The position numbers were made by a program, and so were the translations under genes. This document shows positions 1-12,574 of a stretch of 64,000 nucleotides of DNA, one piece after another. The DNA comes from Unio delphinus (Eukaryota > Mollusca > Bivalvia > Unionida > Unionidae), in assembly GCA_029339505.1 (NCBI GenBank), contig JAQISU010000003.1, positions 14,344,001 to 14,408,000 on the forward strand, read 5' to 3'. The first letter of the stretch is position 1; every line of letters starts with the position of its first letter. The notes under the pieces are model-generated. The model made no database searches. It saw only the letters and a list, made by a program, of their open reading frames with translations, and was not told the origin of the DNA.

Positions 1-1489
1 AAACAACAAATAATAGAAACACCGGGACGCAATATCGTACATACCATAGCTGAAATGTGGGACATTTTTTGAAAGAAAATAACATTTACTGTTAATAGTG
101 TCTAATGGGTTGTTTTCACAGACGTCACGATTAAGTACGCAAATACCCACAATTCAACGCGCGCGCACCTTCTGCCGCCATTTTGAGCCCCTAACAAACC
201 GTTGTCAACATTAGTCATTATGTATATTCAACAATAATAATCTGATTAAACTATCGATAAGGATATTTACTTCTTCGACACAATACATAGATTAAACTTG
301 AAATTATGTGCACTATAGCACAACAATAAAAATAAAGCTGGAAGTTCCCTTGCTTATATCGAAAGACAGAATAGTAAAGTAGAACCGTAATCGTGTATAT
401 TATTGATATCTAAGAAATGCACTTTTTGTTGTTGTTTACAAACAGACAATATTGACGTTTTTAAAAAGTCATTCGTATTATATCCCTAAGCTTGTCATCT
501 TGAAAGAGTATTTCCAGATTATGATTTTCTGGATACAATATCAGTCACGATTTAAAATTTCATAGCATGTATTTTATGCTAGAACTTTTATATACAAATA
601 TTTTTCGCAACAACATGCGTTTGTGCCATAGAATATTTGAGAAACCATTTTAATTAGTATATTCAAATATTGTATTCGTGGAGGGGATGGTGGATGTAGG
701 CTTATACTAGATGAAAGCGATAACCGGTCAAAGAAGTTTCATCTTTAGTGTATTCAAACGAAACACGTGTCTGACGGAACATGACGTTGTTTCGAATGTC
801 AAAAGGATGTTTTCCTCAAATGCTTTTAGAAATATGAAATTGTATATAAACAATTGGCTTTTAAACTTTAACGATAATCAAATGCTTGATTTAAGCCCGT
901 GAAAATCGAAAATCATTACATGTTTCTACTTAGTTGTATATCCATTTGTTTATGCGTTTGTTTATTGATCGATCTATTTGTTTAGGAAAGAATAACAAAT
1001 AAAGTTGAAATATAAATATTTTATTTGAAGAAACACTTAAAAAGAGTCACGCGATTCGATTTCGCGAGGTTAACATGCACAACAGAATGTGATGTATTCT
1101 TATATACTTACTCACAAAATTTAACATGCCGGTTATGTGGGATAGGGACTTAAAATGGCGGATATGGAAGTACACACGTTTTGTGACGTCACCTGAAAAC
1201 AACGGATACAATTGTTACATAATTTTAATGCTTAATCTATTACTAATAAATACATATTAGTAATGATTTATTAATAATGCCTGATTGAATGAACTTAGAG
1301 AAAATCGGCAATTTAAATAGCCGTACAGTGTAAGTGTAACTATCAAGATTTACGTGCGGACAATTATTTTAATGATCGAAATATAAAGATAAATGCAAAT
1401 TATTCCCGTATTTATTTTATAATGCATGTCACAACAAAAGTATTTTGGCCCGTGATTCAGAGTAGTAATATTTTTCATGTCGATTGTTC

Positions 1490-1490
<1 letters not shown>
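1..1490. other. non-coding AT-rich DNA
   Basis: No convincing gene is visible. Two short GC-richer islands stand out. One at 121-184 has a GACGTCAC core and CCGCCATTTT. One at 1152-1191 has AAAATGGCGG and the palindrome TGACGTCA. These resemble YY1-like and CRE-like motifs. Any promoter role is inference. Confidence 0.5.

Positions 1491-1531
<41 letters not shown>
1491..1531. repeat. (TAA)n microsatellite
   Basis: Uninterrupted TAA triplets over about 40 bases. The poly-isoleucine open frame across it is an artefact of the repeat. Confidence 0.95.
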
Positions 1532-1532
<1 letters not shown>

Positions 1533-1765
1533 TTAAAGCAGTTTTCCTTTTATGACAGTTTTTCGTTCATGGAAAACATCTGTCATGATGCCCTGTATGA
1601 TATGAAGGCAAGGAAAATTTAAAAATGAACCTTTTGCACACAACAAAAAGATTAGTGAACATTTTAAACTATTACAAATTTGGAATTTACTTGCAGCGAA
1701 AGATAACAATTGCCCTTTTAAGGTTCCTTGAACCATTTTTACAGAATCTCATAGACGAGTATCAT

Positions 1766-1984
1766 AGAATCCGCAGTGGCGTTGCGAGGATATTTTCTCG
1801 CCGATGGGCAGAACACCCAAATTTGCGGCGCCCAGGGCAAAGCACCCAAGTTTGCGCCCCCAGCTGCCCCTGTTGCGCAGTTATGTAAATGCTTTGGGTC
1901 GATTTGGCGCCCCCTAGCCATCGGCGCCCAGGGCGAATGCCCCCCCCTACTCACCCACCCCGTCGCTACGCCACTGAGAATCTG
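1766..1984. mobile_element. short hAT-like MITE with 8-bp target duplication
   Basis: A 203-bp GC-rich element at 1774-1976 begins CAGTGGCGTTGCGA and ends with the near reverse complement TCGCTACGCCACTG. It is flanked by AGAATCCG (1766-1773) and AGAATCTG (1977-1984), an 8-bp target-site duplication with one mismatch. Eight-base duplications and CA-starting inverted termini are typical of the hAT superfamily. It is far too short to encode a transposase, so it is non-autonomous. Inside are repeated GGCGCCCAGGGC-type blocks. Superfamily is inferred from termini and duplication length only. Confidence 0.75.
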
Positions 1985-2406
1985 TGACGTTGAAGACGAA
2001 AATTCCCTCATTCACCAGACACTTTTGTCACCGTTTCAACTACTAACGCGTTTATGGAGCACTATTTCCGGGTCAGTCATGTGCTGTTCTTCAGTGTCCT
2101 TTTAAATGATTTATAAACAACCTTTATGTTCTTCTGTGCCATAGACAAAGTTCCTTGACCTCAGTGGTGTTTTTAAAATGTATAGGTATCTTTTTACTGA
2201 CTTATGTTTTTGTACACAAATCTTTCGAATTCTCTTGCGAAACATTGTTTTAATGACACTTAGACTTTTCCGCGACTTTTTACTAAATTAGATAGTTTTA
2301 ACATATTTTTAGATCATGTACAGAACGGTCTTTCCTTGTCAAATACTTCCACTACGCTTGATAATAATAGTTCCAAGTTGTAATTTTTTTGTTACCGAAT
2401 TAGGTG

Positions 2407-2410
<4 letters not shown>

Positions 2411-2453
<43 letters not shown>
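2411..2453. repeat. (GT)n microsatellite
   Basis: About 20 GT dinucleotides. It abuts the tail side of a degraded SINE. Confidence 0.95.
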
Positions 2454-2454
<1 letters not shown>

Positions 2455-2717
2455 TTTTCAGCACTGTCGATAAGATGTCTGCAGTGGGGCAGTTTATAAT
2501 TATGCCTAGCACTGGGACCATGATGCTGCAGGCATTTAACATCATGACCCCTCCCACCCCCTCTCAGTCTCATTACCCTGACATCAGGCCAACAAGAACG
2601 AACTTAATGCTGAGCGCCTAACCAGGCAGCTGTTTGTATTTGGTATGACTCGTCCTGGATTCAAAACCACGACCTCCCTCACCCGATGTGGACGCATACC
2701 TTGGCCACCTGAGCGAT
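2455..2717 (-). mobile_element. tRNA-derived SINE family A, degraded copy
   Basis: On the minus strand it carries the diverged tRNA-like head (GGTGGCC near 2705), the AATGCTGAGCG block, the CCTGATGTCAGG block and the middle block containing GATGCTGCAG. Compared with the copies at 4819 and 49038 it has many substitutions, so it is an old insertion. Confidence 0.8.
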
Positions 2718-4561
2718 CACCCGGAGTCGTACGCGTGATGTCTATGAATAGTTTTCAATAAGAGATTTGTTGATACAAAAATTTCGTTACTAATCGGGGA
2801 TTGGGAAGGGGTGAACTAAACGGGTATGGGAGGGTCATAGGGAGGTTTACCCTAGTTGGGGCACATAGTAAAAATCCCTTGGTAGTCAACAATGTCTAAA
2901 TTTGACCAACTAACTGTGAAGAAAACGTGATGTAAATACAAATTATTGGTTGCTACTTTTATCATACTTCTCCCACCCCAAGATTTGGGTAGCTTCTTAA
3001 TGTTCAGACGTGCTATATAACCTGGCCGATGATTAACGAAATTGCATGTATATTTGAAAACAACTCAATGTGTACGAGAAGCACTTAAATAAGTCTTAGT
3101 AAATCATTGTTAAATGACATTATTATTTAGTATATATGTAAAATAATTATAACGGATCCTGGGTATACAAAAACATACCCTGTCATCTCTGCCTGAGACC
3201 AAATCACATACCATACGTCTCTTTTTTATTTTTAATAATCCTAATCGCAAAGTTGTGTACATTGTCCTAGACAATATGCATTGTAGTAAGATGACTTGTT
3301 ATTCAATACAATGCCTATCTATTTGCATCAAGGGTACACTATTTCATATTCATAGTCTTTGATGCGTGTAATTGATTATTCTATTGAAATGAGACGCCGA
3401 CCAGTCAATATATTTGCACGTATTATTATATAATTGCTAAGTCAACGGGGCCATTCGATCTCAGCAGTATCTGATTTGTGAAAATAAATGTGCTGTTACT
3501 GACCATGCATATCAGTCGGATTTGGGCAGTTTAGTAGCGGCCCTCTGACGTCACGAGTTACTCTTTCTAAAATTAAAATGTAGCTCCGGTCTCGGACAAA
3601 GAGATAATAACATGGCGGACCATTGTTGATATATATAAAATAAATACTTGAATCAATATAATAAAGCAGTCATTTAAATTAATAGTACATATCGCTTTGT
3701 AAATATTGTTCTTGCTGCCTAGTACGATGTTTCCTATACGCAAGGATGTTCTGTTCTATTCGTACATCTCTAGCATTGTTTATGAAACTATTAGTGATTT
3801 AAGATCCATTTTCGACACGTTATCTTATTTTTCTGATGTCTGGTTTTATTGTTCATTAAACGATTTTAAAATAAAGACCCAATCACATCCCATCATCGCT
3901 CAAATTTCCATCAGCATATGATCGTTTTATTATTTCTTAATAGTGCGTGGTAAAACTGGATTTAAGATCGAATTTTGAAAGTTTTTTTTGTTATTAAATT
4001 TACTTTACTCCTGTAATTCACTTCAAATGATTTTTTTTTAACTAACTTGTTCAAAGAACAAATTATAAAATTATTAAACTTATTGAATAAAACTCGAGGT
4101 GTGGACTGAAGCAGTCAAGTTCAATTGCCATAACAACATTGCTTCACCACACTTAAAGACGTTTTTGGACGGCATTCAAAAGTTTTGTCTTGAATAAATA
4201 AGAAAACAACAATAAGGTTTTCTGAACGCTGTGTCCTATGTTTGCAGACAACTATATAGCCAATGGTTCATCATATCTTCAGCGACATATTTTACTGGCA
4301 TTCACCTAGACTAGATAATTTAATTTCATTTCATCGGTACGTTTTGGGTGCTGATAGTTATATTTTATATTTTATTCTGCAGTTGCTATAAATAGGCTGA
4401 TTGTGTAATTTGATATTTGATATTTCGTACACATTTTATTTATAACGGCGTGGTATTATTGACAAAGAATACAAGGCAGACAAAGAAACAACAAGCACAT
4501 GAATTTGTTTTTAAAAAAAGTTACAAGTACAGACGATTTATATCTACTTAACAATGCTATC
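2718..4561. other. non-coding DNA
   Basis: No supported gene. A perfect TGACGTCA palindrome sits at 3546-3553, and ATGGCGG follows at 3612-3618, the same motif pair seen near 1152-1191. The rest is AT-rich with no recognised repeat. Confidence 0.5.
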
Positions 4562-4818
4562 TGCTCCGGCGGCCTATGCTCCGGCGGCCTAGAGGTTAGC
4601 GGGAGGTCGTGGGTTCGATCCCCGGCTGAGTCATACCAAAGACTTACAAAAATGGTACTAACAGCTGTCTCGCGTGACGCTCAGCATTACGAGCTGCCTC
4701 GCTTGACGCTCAGCATTACGAAGTTAGTGTTAGGACTGGTCGGCCTGGTGTCTGGATAATGTGACTGGGTGGGTGGGTGGGACATCATGCTGCATAGTGA
4801 TATGACTGAATAATTGTT
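4562..4818 (+). mobile_element. SINE family A copy, tail-to-tail with the next
   Basis: The tRNA-like head has a short internal duplication of GCTCCGGCGGCCTA and has lost part of the A-box arm. It keeps the B-box GGTTCGATCCC (about 4613). The body runs through the TTAGTGTTAGGACTGGTCGG block to GATATGACTGAATAATTG. Head and body order match the other copies in this window. Confidence 0.85.
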
Positions 4819-5138
4819 TTGTTTGTTTGTTTGATTAGGATTTTTAACGTAGCTTTAAAAAATTGTCAGTCATATCGCTACGATGTCTGCAGTGAGGCAG
4901 TTTATAGTGATGTCTAGCACTGAGACATCATGCCGCAGACATGTAGCATGTCTCACCCAGTCACATTATCCTGACACCAGGCCGACCAGTCCTAACACTA
5001 ACCTCTTAATGCTGAGCGTCAAGCGAGGCAGCTGTTAGTACCATTTTTGTAAGTCTTTGGTATGACTCGGCCGGGGATCGAACCGACGACCTCCCGCTTC
5101 CGGGGCGGACGCTCTAACCACTAGGCCACCGGAGCGGT
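4819..5138 (-). mobile_element. SINE family A, near full-length
   Basis: Read on the minus strand: the head ACCGCTCCGGTGGCCTAGTG with a tRNA A-box (TGGCCTAGTGGTTAG), the B-box GGTTCGATCCC, an unrelated body, and a tail ending AATCCTAATCAAACAAACAA. The RNA polymerase III type 2 promoter elements in the head define it as tRNA-derived. Together with the plus-strand copy just upstream it forms an inverted repeat of roughly 575 bp. Confidence 0.9.
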
Positions 5139-6260
5139 ATTGTATAATTGTTAAAGCTATGTTAAAAATCTTAATCAACAAGCTTAGCAATGACATTTTC
5201 AACAAGACATGCTTAAGCAAAGGCATCAGTCGATTTACTTGCATAGAAAATGATTAAAATCACATGAATGCACTTCCTATTTTGAATGTTTAGCAACTTA
5301 TGGTACTAAATATCATTATAAAGTGAGTACAACTTATTATGGCATCATTTGTATTGTGCAATACTGTTATGTATTCATATAATTATTACCTTTAATTTAA
5401 TTTATTTTCATTTTGTATGATGTGGTTTGAATTGAAATAACAAAATAACCTAATATTTTCTCCTGAAACACTTTGATCTTAACTTCTAAGACCAGCCTGA
5501 GAAGTTATGCGGCTGACTCATGGTGGGAATCGACCCCGCTCGGTACTAGTCAGGAGTCCAACACTTAAACCATTGATCCACTCTGGTTACTCTTGGCGGG
5601 AATATGATTGGTGTTCGAATGCAGGAATGGCCCCTGGTGGATAGGGTGTGTATGACATATCCAAGAGTCTGTGCTATCCAAGAGTCTGCTATCCAAGAGT
5701 CTGTGCGGACCATTAGTGGTTGCACACATTGTCATACCGGGGCGACAGTGTTCGTTTAAACTTTAGTTAACCGAAGATAACTCCTAAGATAAATGCACGT
5801 GTCACTGCTCATGCGCATTGAATTATTCAAACATGTAGAAAGCAGATAGTAACATTTTATACCCAATCTCATGGGGTATTAAAAAAGACGAGTTGTGACA
5901 ATGTTGAGCTTTGAAGCGCGGCTGTGACAGTGGTTTAGGAGTTTTAAAGCGTGATATTTCACAAATAAGGCAATAAATTACTACACTTAACACTTATTCA
6001 GTCCATTTTTTTCCAAATAAGAAATGGACAGCATGAATCTTTAGACGTACATGTTTTATCATTATAATTATGTACATGTCACTTTGGTGGAATGTCGCAC
6101 TTTATGTTAAACGTTTTGTAAATGATATTTTAATACAATCACGTATTAACCTTTTCCTTTTATGCACAGTTTATGCACAAAACCAAAATCCGTCGTTTAT
6201 CTTGCGATTCCTGCAACCTTGTAAACTAGTAGTAGTCTAACACAAGATGATAAGCGACTC
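5139..6260. other. non-coding DNA with a short tandem repeat
   Basis: No gene supported. About three tandem units of TATCCAAGAGTCTGTGC lie at 5658-5705. The remainder is unremarkable AT-rich sequence. Confidence 0.5.
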
Positions 6261-6542
6261 TAGCAGCTATGTTGTTGTTGTTGTTGTTGTTGTAGGGTTT
6301 AACGCTATTTTTAAGCACACGATAGGCTATACATGGTGGCCAGTATTATTGGTGGAGGAAGAACGCGGGACAACCCCGGAAAGAAACACCGACCCACGAG
6401 AAGCTACTGGCAAGCTTTCTCACGTAACTACATTAGCCGAATCTTAGACTCGAACCCACGCAGACAGGGGTGAGATGGCAGTGATCCGTAACGGTGAGTA
6501 CTTTAGACCACTCGGCCACTCGGGGCCCCGTAGCAGCTATGT
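6261..6542 (-). mobile_element. tRNA-derived SINE family B with target duplication
   Basis: The element (about 6272-6530) reads on the minus strand from a head GGGGCCCCGAGTGGCCGAGT with A-box TGGCCGAGTGGTC and B-box GGTTCGAGTC. The body contains AAGCTTGCCAGTAGCTTCTC, and the element ends in GCGTTAAACCCTACAAC with a (CAA)n tail. The flanks TAGCAGCTATG (6261) and TAGCAGCTATGT (6531) are a target duplication, proving LINE-type insertion. The head resembles a Leu/Ser-type tRNA. Confidence 0.92.
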
Positions 6543-6620
6543 AGTCAAAGATGTTGTCTTCCAACAATTTCAATACTTGTTTCAATTTACATTAAAAAGC
6601 CAACATAACATGCCACTTAC

Positions 6621-6780
6621 CCGGATGAGCAACGTCGGATATATTTTGGACCTTTACTAACCGGATGAGCAGTGTCGGATATATTTTGGACCTTTACTAA
6701 CCGGATGAGCAACGTCAGATATATTTTGGACCTTTACTAACCGGATGAGCAACGTCGGGTATATTTTGGCCCTTACGTAA
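6621..6780. repeat. 40-bp minisatellite, four units
   Basis: Four consecutive 40-bp units starting CCGGATGAGC and ending CTTTACTAA. Units 1-3 differ by a few substitutions and unit 4 by more. There are no spacers, so it is not a CRISPR array. Confidence 0.95.
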
Positions 6781-7607
6781 AATTATCCGGGGTTATTTGT
6801 GCTATGAATGTCTAGACCCCATCCCATAGCAGGAACGTGGCTCTTATGTCCAGTTTTTGGAAGATTAATTGTTGCACAGTAAAAGAAAGTAAATAAAGAG
6901 GGACTGATGTTAGGACTTGTGCGCATTCAAGAGTTCAGGATGCAGCATAAAAAGCTGCGCTGTATTCACAAGCAAACAATATTCGAGAAAACAGTCGAAA
7001 ATCTTCATCCGAAATATATTGCATCATTAGACTGCCCCGTATGGTAGGAAACAATTAGCATACGATGACGGTATTTTAAATGACTTGACTCTTCATGTTA
7101 GGAAGTGCGTTACATATTTCCTACCTCTCGTTTGGTACCTTAGTTCGAAGTTCGTATATATCGTGTAGGATCCAAGACCGCTCTCCCTCCCTGCCTCCTG
7201 TTATACCCCTTGAATAATGTATCTGAAAATGATCCGGATAGGCTGCTGATCTTTTATTAATATCTCTAAAGTCGGATCGTGTATATTGTGGTAGAGAAAA
7301 CTGGTTTATAAATCGCCGCGCCTCAGTACGGTACATCTGCTTAACATGTTGCTTGAACTTAACAAGTTTGCTGTGGTTTGTGCGTTTGTAATTAATCCTA
7401 AATTTTAAAGAAATTTATTGAGGATAACAGTACCAGAGGCCTTGTGAATTTGGTTTTACATTCCAATCTCTTTAAAAAAAAAATTAAGTTATTTGTTCCT
7501 CCTACTGCTGTAATAGACCCTTCGTGACAACTCTGGTAATGGAATTTACAAGGCTTCTCGTACGACTCTGAAAGGGTGCTTATGACTGTTTCCCTCTCTT
7601 TCCGTAG
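6781..7607 (+). other. region upstream of innexin exon, probably intron
   Basis: No coding exon recognised. The last bases before 7608 are a strong pyrimidine tract, CTGTTTCCCTCTCTTTCCG, ending TAG. That is a textbook 3' splice site, so this stretch is likely the end of an intron of the innexin gene. Confidence 0.55.
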
Positions 7608-8925
7608 GGTAAGCGGTATCTTGGACGCTGTTCCATCATTCACGAAATTTCGTGGAAGTAGAAACGATGATTTGATCGACCGGGTGAGTCATGTATACAC
7701 CGTGCTTATCTTAATCATTTTTGCCGTCGTCTCCACTACAAGTCAATATGTGGGAAACCCGTTACACTGTTGGTACCCTTCCGAATTCAGGGGCTGGTAC
7801 GAAAAATATGCTGAATTATTGTGCTGGACGTCCAGTACATATGTCGTGTCCTGGGAAGAACCTATTCCGTTCGATGTGTCAAAGCGTAAGGACACAGAGA
7901 TCACGTACTACCAGTGGGTCCCGCTGGTACTTGCTCTACAGGCTTTTCTATTTAAACTACCATATCTCGTCTGGAAATTGTTGCACGATGGGGCAGGCAT
8001 TAACCTCGATAAAGTTGTTGAAATGGCCGCCAAGACCCAGCTTGGATCGCCTGAAGATCGTGAACAAACCATTCGACATCTTGCGTTACATCTAGATAAA
8101 TGGATGGAAACGGAAAAGACGTACAGATATGGGCGCCTTATTCGGCTTCGCGATAAAATAATACGCTACTGTTGTTTCATCTGCAGCAAAAGAACAGGAA
8201 AGTACCTTACCGCTCTCTTCCTGATTACAAAAGTTCTCTTCCTTGGCAACGTTATCGCACAGTTCTTCCTTCTTAACGCATTCCTTGCCACAAACTATAA
8301 TGTGTACGGTTTCGAACTTATTGACTCCCTGAAAAAGAACGATCATTTGAAAGAAAGCCCAAGATTTCCTCGTGTCACTTACTGCGACTTTCAGGTGAGA
8401 CAATCGGAGAATCTCCAACGATGGACCATTCAGTGTGTTTTATCCATCAATCTCTTCAACGAAAAAGTTTTCATATTTCTGTGGTTTTGGTTTTTCTTTG
8501 TCGCTACACTTGCATGTTTCAACCTTTTCAATTGGATATACATTATTTCCTTGAAACGAAATCGTTTCCAGTATGTGAAGAAATACCTAAAAGTCAATTT
8601 ACAGCTTGAGAACAATTTTGATAAGAAGCTTTGTTACAGATTCGCGGACTACTACTTGAGAGATGATGGTGTTTTTGTTCTACGTGTTATCGCCAAGAAC
8701 TCCACAGATTTGGTCATAATTGATTTAGTCACCTGCCTTTGGAAGATCTTCCTTGACAAACAAAACAAAGCAAGGAGGCCCTACATTGATGCTGAAGGAA
8801 CTCTCCGTCCATTCGAAACACGACCCGACATGACAGAGGAAGAAAGTGAGACTGACACTGTGGCGTCTCTAAAAGATACGCTTATTAATGTCAGTGGAAG
8901 TGAACCAGTCAGCAACAGCGACTGA
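7608..8925 (+). CDS. innexin, main coding exon (copy 1)
   Basis: Innexins form gap junctions and single-membrane hemichannels in protostomes, as four-pass plasma-membrane proteins with cytoplasmic ends. About 438 codons are visible. The signature YYQWVP is at the start of TM2. TM1 follows DRVSHVYTV, TM3 is near LFLITKVLFLGNVIAQFFL, and TM4 is KVFIFLWFWFFFVATLAC. The first loop has two cysteines 18 residues apart (PLHCW, LLCW). The second has two 17 apart (TYCDF, IQCVL). This is the innexin pattern of two cysteines per loop. A C-terminal tail of about 120 residues ends in an acidic, serine-rich segment. No start codon fits: the exon begins after the acceptor TTTCCGTAG at 7607 with one base completing a split codon. 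An ATG at 7582 lies in the polypyrimidine tract and is unlikely to be used. The N-terminal exon was not found. A downstream ATTAAA at 9081 is a possible poly(A) signal. The paralog at 25949 is about half identical by eye. Confidence 0.95.
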
Positions 8926-10772
8926 CAGAACTTGGGATGAGTTTTGAACACTATCCTGAGCATTTCAGCTTTTTGAGTTTAGTGTTGTGAAGATTCTTGC
9001 GTAAACTTTGTGATAATCAAAACGAGCAAGCGCGATTGTTGAAAATATCTTTAATAGAACTTAATAATTTTTTGACTGTTATTAAAACTGAAAAGCTTAT
9101 GCGATTGTTTTATTAGTCCGTCGTCCATCTGTCAAGTGTCGGCCGAAAGCACATACTTATTGCTGGTTATCAACTAATTTAAGGATTGACATCACAAACT
9201 ACTTAGTTACTCATTCTATGGTCATAGTGTAAACTGGTAGCCTTAAAATAGTCACCTGAACATTGTGACAATCAAAGCGAACCAACACGATTTTTGAAAA
9301 TATCTTAAATAGTTACTTATTAGTAAAATAGTAACTTTCTTACATCCATTATGGACGCCACGTGAGTCGTCTTGAAACTCGATCGTATTTTTGCTCTTGG
9401 CAAACTAGAACTGTCACTAGATAGCTAATTTAATTTGTTGGCTTTCATGAACATACCTTTATCTCATATCCAGTATGCCCGGTATGTTGACCATCTTGAA
9501 AATCTTGTCATTGCAGCTCGTTTTGATAGTATTCTTGTATTGACATGTGGTTTTCACTAAAATATATCTTAAGATTTCTAGCTGGCATTTAAATAAAAGA
9601 ACGTACCTCAGATACCCATAAGGGCTGCCACAACGAATATGTTAAAAATATTGCCACCATTCATTAACGGTCGATCTTATAAGCATGGCATTTTCACTGA
9701 AACACTTTGTGATATCTGCTTGGTAATGCATTAGAATCCTGCTGATGAAGCACCAACATGTCCACCAGAGATTTATGTTGTTACTTCTTAGCTATATGGG
9801 TTTTTAACCAAAACACGTATTTTAGTTTCTGGTTGGTACTAAATGAAACTTGATGTCAAGCAGTATGAAGCTCCATTACCATCCAATATATGGTTTTTCC
9901 TGCCTTAAAACGACTCCGACGCAACCTCCAAAATAAGTGGTGGCCATTCTGAAAATCGTTATATGGTTACTTCTATACGTAGACGGCCATATCGACATTG
10001 GCATTTCCTCCAACATAGCAAGCATAGCCATTACAACGACAGCTTGTTAGCACTACTACGTTTTGCATGTTTGGTGGCATGGCGAGTTTTTATAGACACC
10101 GCTTGCAATGTTTATTTGGTTCTGAATGATAATCACGCATAAATTACCAGCATATCCATATTTTTTGTAAAACAGTTTTAAAGCCAGACATAATTGAACT
10201 TGTGGTAAACTTAAAGGTCATTGCTCGCAGTTGTGTTCATTATTCTTATGAATACGGCAAATTGTACTTATGCCATAGCACTTGGTTGCATTCAAAATGA
10301 ACAGGTGGATATCACTCCGACAATAATTGTACGGTAAATGGTCTTTACCAAATTTTTGGTACTACTTGGTGTCAGCATATCATAAACAAACATGAATGAA
10401 TTATTTTCAACCAGTTTGTGGAAATATCTTAAAACTACCTTGACTGATAGCACTTAAGTTAACCTCACTCTTCAGTCACACACATCCCCCCCTCCCCAAA
10501 TGTTTATTGACTTCATCAAACCAAGCTGGTTATCTTGATATTGTTCGAGATATGTTTATATCTCTTCTAGCCAGGATATCAGGTTCAGTGTCTAAGGATA
10601 TAATTCCTTTTTTTTTGTTCATTTTTTGCAAAAGTCTTGTGTACATGTTAATACAAAAAAACAACAACAATTTTGTTAACAAGCTTGAGCTTGTCAAGAG
10701 TTGAGGATGGTTCAATCATTTTGCATTATCAATTTTATCTAATCCTGGCAATTCTTTATGTGAATCAGGGAG
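8926..10772. other. 3' flank and non-coding DNA
   Basis: Probable 3' UTR, then non-coding DNA. Two stretches, about 9003-9070 and 9255-9330, are loosely similar to each other (both contain TTGAAAATATCTT after a GTGAYAATCAAA block), suggesting an old diverged repeat. No coding frame supported. Confidence 0.45.
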
Positions 10773-11090
10773 GACCGCTCCGGTGGCCTTGTGGCTAGAG
10801 CGTCCGTCGCGAAAGCGGGAGGTCGTGGGTTTGATCCCTGGCCGAGTCGTAACGATTACTTACAAAATAGAACTAACAGCTGCCTCGCTCGGCGCTGAGC
10901 ATTAAGAGGTTAATGTTTGGACTGGTCGGCCTGGTATCAGGATAATGTGACTGGGTGGGAGATCATGCTACATGTCTGCGGCATGATGCCCCAGTGCTAG
11001 ACATCATTGTAAACTGCATCACTGCTGACAAAGTTGCGACATGACTGAAAAATTGTTAAAGCTACGTTACAATCCTAATCACACACACAC
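10773..11090 (+). mobile_element. SINE family A, full-length
   Basis: Head ACCGCTCCGGTGGCCTTGTG, B-box GGTTTGATCCC, the conserved body block TTGGACTGGTCGGCCTGG, and tail AAGCTACGTTACAATCCTAA followed by a (CA)n stretch. It lies between innexin copies 1 and 2. Confidence 0.9.
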
Positions 11091-12518
11091 ATGTGAGTGA
11101 GGAACTCATGTTTATAAAGGATACGTAAACACATTGGAGCACTTTAACAAAGTGGCATCAACCACGCGCTTTCATATCTAAATTTCACAAGTACACGTGA
11201 GACGTGCGACTATGTACATATCAAAGAATAAGAAAGACATAAGATTATAGTTCTTTTTTTTCTTACAAGTCGGGTAAACTAAAATTGCTTGTGTGTATGT
11301 CCATGTAATTTAAACAAATTATCGTACCAATAATACACCAACAAAGACATGAAAATAACTGCAAATAAACCAATTCGTTACGTATCAACTTGCTTTGCTG
11401 TACTGGGATTTGCCTATCAAACAGACATCCTAAGTGCTTATACATTATTAGCGACTTGTTCTTAGAATTAAATGCAAACATTTTAAAAGTTGCATGTTAT
11501 TAGCTCTGCAGGTCTAAATTCTTCCTTTACGTAATCGCGCATAAATATATAATATTCACTGCGCATGCTTGCTTACCCCTTAAATATAGGGATCAAGGTC
11601 ACGTTTATAGATAATCAGCGTTAAGATTTTGATTAATTTTTTTCTTTCTTTGTGGTTATATTTATTTTAAAATAAACTTTTATTACAATCAATTGTTTTA
11701 ATAGACTAAGTGTTTGCTAATTATATCATTTGATTAGAGCTAACACCTTTAAGTTAAAGAGTTAATATACATAATGTAGGTATCGTGATCATGAAAATAC
11801 CGCATTAAAAATTCAACTTATTATATGTACTTTTGTATCACATATATATCTTTTACTAAGGGTGCAAACTGAATTCAACGGTGCTACTTTGCTTCTATCG
11901 TCCTTTCGGTGTCCTTCTTCTATCAGTTTATAAATAACGAATACGTGATACTAATTATTCGAAACGCTTCAGACAACCTTTCAGTATTCGTATCATATGG
12001 TTTCAAATACATATAGCTAGGCATGTATGTCTGCCATTGCAATTTTATAGAATATGTCATGATCTTTATCACAAGTTCTTTTGTTTTCTCCAGCATTGTA
12101 GGTCTCTAAAAAACTGTGGCTAGGTTTATCTTACATGCCAATTAGTCTACATCGTTTTACACATTATTTGGAAACGTGAAATGGGTAACCGTTATAGGAT
12201 ATGGTAGTCTTTATGTACATAGATAATTTTTAAAAATCTTGGTATCATCGGGTTATCTAAGTATTTGTCAAAGAACGTTGTATAATCACGCTCTCCCACA
12301 AAAATCCACGAAATATCCGAAAACAAGAGGCAGAAATGTTCTATAATTCCTTTAAATTATGTACAGACTTTGCGGTCTTTAAATGCAGATGTACAACTTA
12401 TTATTTTTCTACGAACTTGCAGCATTTTATATCTTCCAGTCTGTGATAATGTACATTTTAATATATCTCGAATATGTGGAAGATGAGCTTTCAGCTCGAC
12501 CATACATCGAAAATATAG

Positions 12519-12519
<1 letters not shown>
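11091..12519. other. non-coding DNA
   Basis: No gene, RNA gene or recognisable repeat supported. Confidence 0.4.

Positions 12520-12572
<53 letters not shown>
12520..12572. repeat. (TTA)n microsatellite
   Basis: About 17 TTA triplets. Confidence 0.95.

Positions 12573-12574
<2 letters not shown>

Noticed and set aside
711..902. Short frames in the first 4 kb as genes
   Set aside because: No domains, poor composition, no splice or promoter support.
6621..6780. Possible CRISPR array
   Set aside because: Units are contiguous 40-bp tandem copies without spacers, in animal DNA.
7582..7607. ATG start for innexin copy 1
   Set aside because: It falls in a polypyrimidine tract ending in a splice acceptor, and the paralog has the same boundary with no ATG.
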